A stretch of 64,000 nucleotides of DNA from Rhizobiales bacterium CCH3-A5 (GTDB lineage Bacteria > Pseudomonadota > Alphaproteobacteria > Rhizobiales > Beijerinckiaceae): positions 62,001 through 126,000 of the forward strand of contig LSIB01000007.1 of the NCBI GenBank assembly GCA_001556025.1. Direction: 5' to 3'. Of this stretch, positions 62,434 through 64,000 are shown piece by piece (the stretch's first letter is position 1; every line of letters begins with the position of its first letter). Under the pieces are notes generated by a model, which saw nothing but the letters and a program-made list of their open reading frames with translations, had not been told where the DNA came from and ran no database searches. A program made the position numbers and the translations under genes.

Positions 62434-62691
62434 ATGCCTTCGGTCACGATCTACACCACGCCCTGGTGCCCCTATTGCAAGACGGCGAAGTCGCTGCTCG
62501 ACCGGAAATCCGTCGCCTATGACGAGATCGACGTCGACGGAAAGCCGGATCTGCGCCAGGCGATGACGGCGCGCGCCGGCGGACGCACCTCGGTGCCGCA
62601 GATCTTCATCGGCGAGACGCATGTCGGCGGTTCCGACGACATCCACGCCCTCGACGCGCGCGGCGAACTCGACAGGCTGCTGACGGCATGA
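62434..62691 (+). CDS. grxC: glutaredoxin 3
   Basis: An 85-residue dithiol glutaredoxin with the active site TTPWCPYCKTAK, the cis-proline in SVPQIFIGETHVGG and the usual length. It reduces protein disulfides with glutathione. It is 59 bases after comF and followed after 28 bases by the DUF1178 gene, an order common in alphaproteobacteria. Confidence 0.94.
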   Translation: MPSVTIYTTPWCPYCKTAKSLLDRKSVAYDEIDVDGKPDLRQAMTARAGGRTSVPQIFIGETHVGGSDDIHALDARGELDRLLTA

Positions 62692-62719
62692 TCCGGCTCT
62701 CATCGAGACCCGACGCGCG

Positions 62720-63226
62720 ATGATCCGCTACGCTCTGATCTGCGACAACGCGCACGAGTTCGAGAGCTGGTTTCCGTCCTCGGCCGGCTTCGAGCAGCAG
62801 GCCAAGCGCGGCTTCGTGACCTGCCCGTCCTGCGGCAGCGCGAAGGTCGAGCGCGCGATCATGGCCCCCAACATCGCCCGCAGCGACCGTGTCCCCCGGA
62901 CGATCGAAGCCGTGGCCGAGCCGGCGTCGGAGGGGGCGACGGCTCCGGGCACGCCGACGGCCCCGGCCGAGGTTGCAGCTCCGCTGGCGCTGATGGGCGA
63001 GAAGGAGATCGCTTTCCGCCAGATGCTGAGCGCGCTGCACGCCCATGTCGCGGAAAACGCCGAGAATGTCGGCAAGGGGTTTGCGCAAGAAGCGCTGAAG
63101 ATCCATCACGGCGAAAGCGACGATCGCCCGATCTATGGCGAAGCGACGCGCGAGGATGCGCAAATGCTGCAGGAGGAGGGCGTGGCCTTCATGCCGCTGC
63201 CGAGGCTGCCCGGCGCGCGGAACTGA
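62720..63226 (+). CDS. DUF1178 family protein
   Basis: A 168-residue protein. The N-terminus MIRYALICDNAHEFESWFPS and the zinc-ribbon-like CPSCGSAKVERAIMAPNI are the DUF1178 hallmarks. The middle is proline- and alanine-rich, and the C-terminal half is polar. The function is unknown. It follows grxC closely in the same direction. Confidence 0.88.
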   Translation: MIRYALICDNAHEFESWFPSSAGFEQQAKRGFVTCPSCGSAKVERAIMAPNIARSDRVPRTIEAVAEPASEGATAPGTPTAPAEVAAPLALMGEKEIAFRQMLSALHAHVAENAENVGKGFAQEALKIHHGESDDRPIYGEATREDAQMLQEEGVAFMPLPRLPGARN

Positions 63227-63227
63227 G

Positions 63228-63899
63228 CTAGAGCGCCGCCATCGCCGGCACGCCGAAGGTCTCGACCGTGCCCGCGCCGCCTGCCAGTACCTTCTCCCAG
63301 CCGGCTTCCGCCCGCACCCGCGCAAGGCACGGCTCCAGCTTCGCCTCCGCCAGCCCATGCGGCACGAAGACCAGCCCGTCATCGTCACCGACGACGAGAT
63401 CGTGGGGCGAGACCGAAACGCCGCCGAAGACGACCGGCCCGTTGACGACGCCGCGCTCCATCGAGGACGGGCCGCGCGGCATCACCCAGCGCGAGAACAT
63501 CATGAAATCGGGCCATTGCGCCACGACGCCGACATCGCGCACCGCGCCGTCGACGACGACGCCGGCAATGCCCTTCAGACGCGCCGCCCCGCTTAGCAGA
63601 TCGCCGATCATCGCCGCATCGCGCCGCCCGCCAGCGGCGACCACGATGACGTCGCCGGGCTGCGCCACCGCGATCGCGTGATGCACCGGGCCGTAATCGG
63701 CCGGCTCGCACCAGGCGGTGACCACCGAGCCGACGAGGCGCTTAGCCTGCGCGAAGGGGCGGATCGGCCGGATGCGCGGATCGGCATGGCCGCTACCCCC
63801 GAGTTGGTCAGCGACGACCGAACTCGGCACCGCCTTCCACGCCTCGATCAGCGCGTGCGGCAGGCGGGGATGGGCTGGCGTGGCGAGACGGGTCGGCAT
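63228..63899 (-). CDS. RraA-like/HMG aldolase family protein
   Basis: A 223-residue protein of the RraA/4-hydroxy-4-methyl-2-oxoglutarate aldolase family. Family segments are VADQLGGSGHADPRIRPI, GDVIVVAAGGRRDAAMIGDLL, and GIAGVVVDGAVRDV; the last carries the arginine and aspartate expected at the metal site. It could cleave a substituted oxoacid to pyruvate, or bind regulators such as RNase E. It is convergent with the DUF1178 gene. Confidence 0.85.
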   Translation of the reverse strand: MPTRLATPAHPRLPHALIEAWKAVPSSVVADQLGGSGHADPRIRPIRPFAQAKRLVGSVVTAWCEPADYGPVHHAIAVAQPGDVIVVAAGGRRDAAMIGDLLSGAARLKGIAGVVVDGAVRDVGVVAQWPDFMMFSRWVMPRGPSSMERGVVNGPVVFGGVSVSPHDLVVGDDDGLVFVPHGLAEAKLEPCLARVRAEAGWEKVLAGGAGTVETFGVPAMAAL

Positions 63900-63932
63900 G
63901 GCGTTTCCTCGGTTTCTTGGTGTCGGATGACG

Positions 63933-64000
63933 TCAGGCGGCGCGGCCGGTCGGGGCCGCGAGATAGCGCCGCACCGCGCGTTCCAGCCGGCGCACCCCCT
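63933..64000 (-). CDS. C-terminal end of a gene that continues beyond the window
   Basis: An open minus-strand frame ending in TGA at 63933-63935 with the last residues GVRRLERAVRRYLAAPTGRAA. It is 33 bases upstream of the RraA-like gene in the same direction, so it may share an operon. Too little is visible to assign a family. Confidence 0.5.
   Translation of the reverse strand, partial: GVRRLERAVRRYLAAPTGRAA

Overview
This is a high-GC, gene-dense chromosomal segment of an alphaproteobacterium. It most resembles the Hyphomicrobiales (Rhizobiales), and a Bosea-like genus is my best guess from gene content, although no marker settles the genus. The lineage indicators are a split proton-translocating transhydrogenase (pntA1-pntA2-pntB), a small aa3-type cytochrome oxidase subunit IV, an imuA-imuB-dnaE2 cassette behind a GTTC-N7-GTTC LexA box, YdcH/DUF465 proteins, many TRAP and ABC importers, and palindromic intergenic repeats. 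No rRNA, CRISPR array, intact insertion sequence or prophage was seen.

Layout. 0-5.1 kb: the end of an MBL-fold hydrolase, propionyl-CoA synthetase (prpE), a TauE/SafE exporter and a second acyl-CoA ligase. 5.1-9.8 kb: a TRAP importer (dctPQM) with a downstream type II dehydroquinase and a divergent GntR regulator. 9.8-20.5 kb: mostly housekeeping (two YdcH proteins, purE-purK, rpsU, a TPR lipoprotein, two GNAT enzymes around an alpha/beta hydrolase, a PilZ protein, pnt genes, cytochrome oxidase subunit IV). 20.7-39.2 kb: accessory catabolism and transport (UbiB-type kinase, BKACE enzyme, MFS carrier, MaoC hydratase, two acyl-CoA ligases, PPC protein, IclR regulator, fused TRAP importer, SDR, Asp/Glu-racemase-like enzyme, PotABCD-type ABC importer). 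39.4-53.6 kb: a transthyretin-like protein, then a catabolic island. The island holds a polar-amino-acid ABC importer, a DUF6282 hydrolase, a DapA-family lyase, a three-part HcnABC-like dehydrogenase, a second amino-acid binding protein, a phosphotriesterase-family hydrolase, an EamA carrier, a GntR regulator and a dihydropyrimidinase. 53.9-59.6 kb: the SOS mutasome. 59.9-64 kb: tRNA-Glu, an Old Yellow Enzyme, ComF, glutaredoxin, DUF1178, an RraA-like protein and the end of one more gene.

How it fits together. The most interesting unit is the 40.5-53.6 kb island. Oxidation of an amine or imino acid by the three-part dehydrogenase, a DapA-type lyase step, ring-amide hydrolysis by the dihydropyrimidinase, dedicated importers and one GntR-FCD regulator look like a complete pathway for a cyclic or N-substituted amino compound. 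GTATAC palindromes in two promoter regions, with a weaker relative in a third, suggest shared control. Other points worth a look are a three-copy palindromic repeat whose end reaches the stop codon of a gene each time, a Doc-toxin remnant, a transthyretin-like protein without the usual catalytic arginine, and a compact three-stem structure near 53.7 kb.
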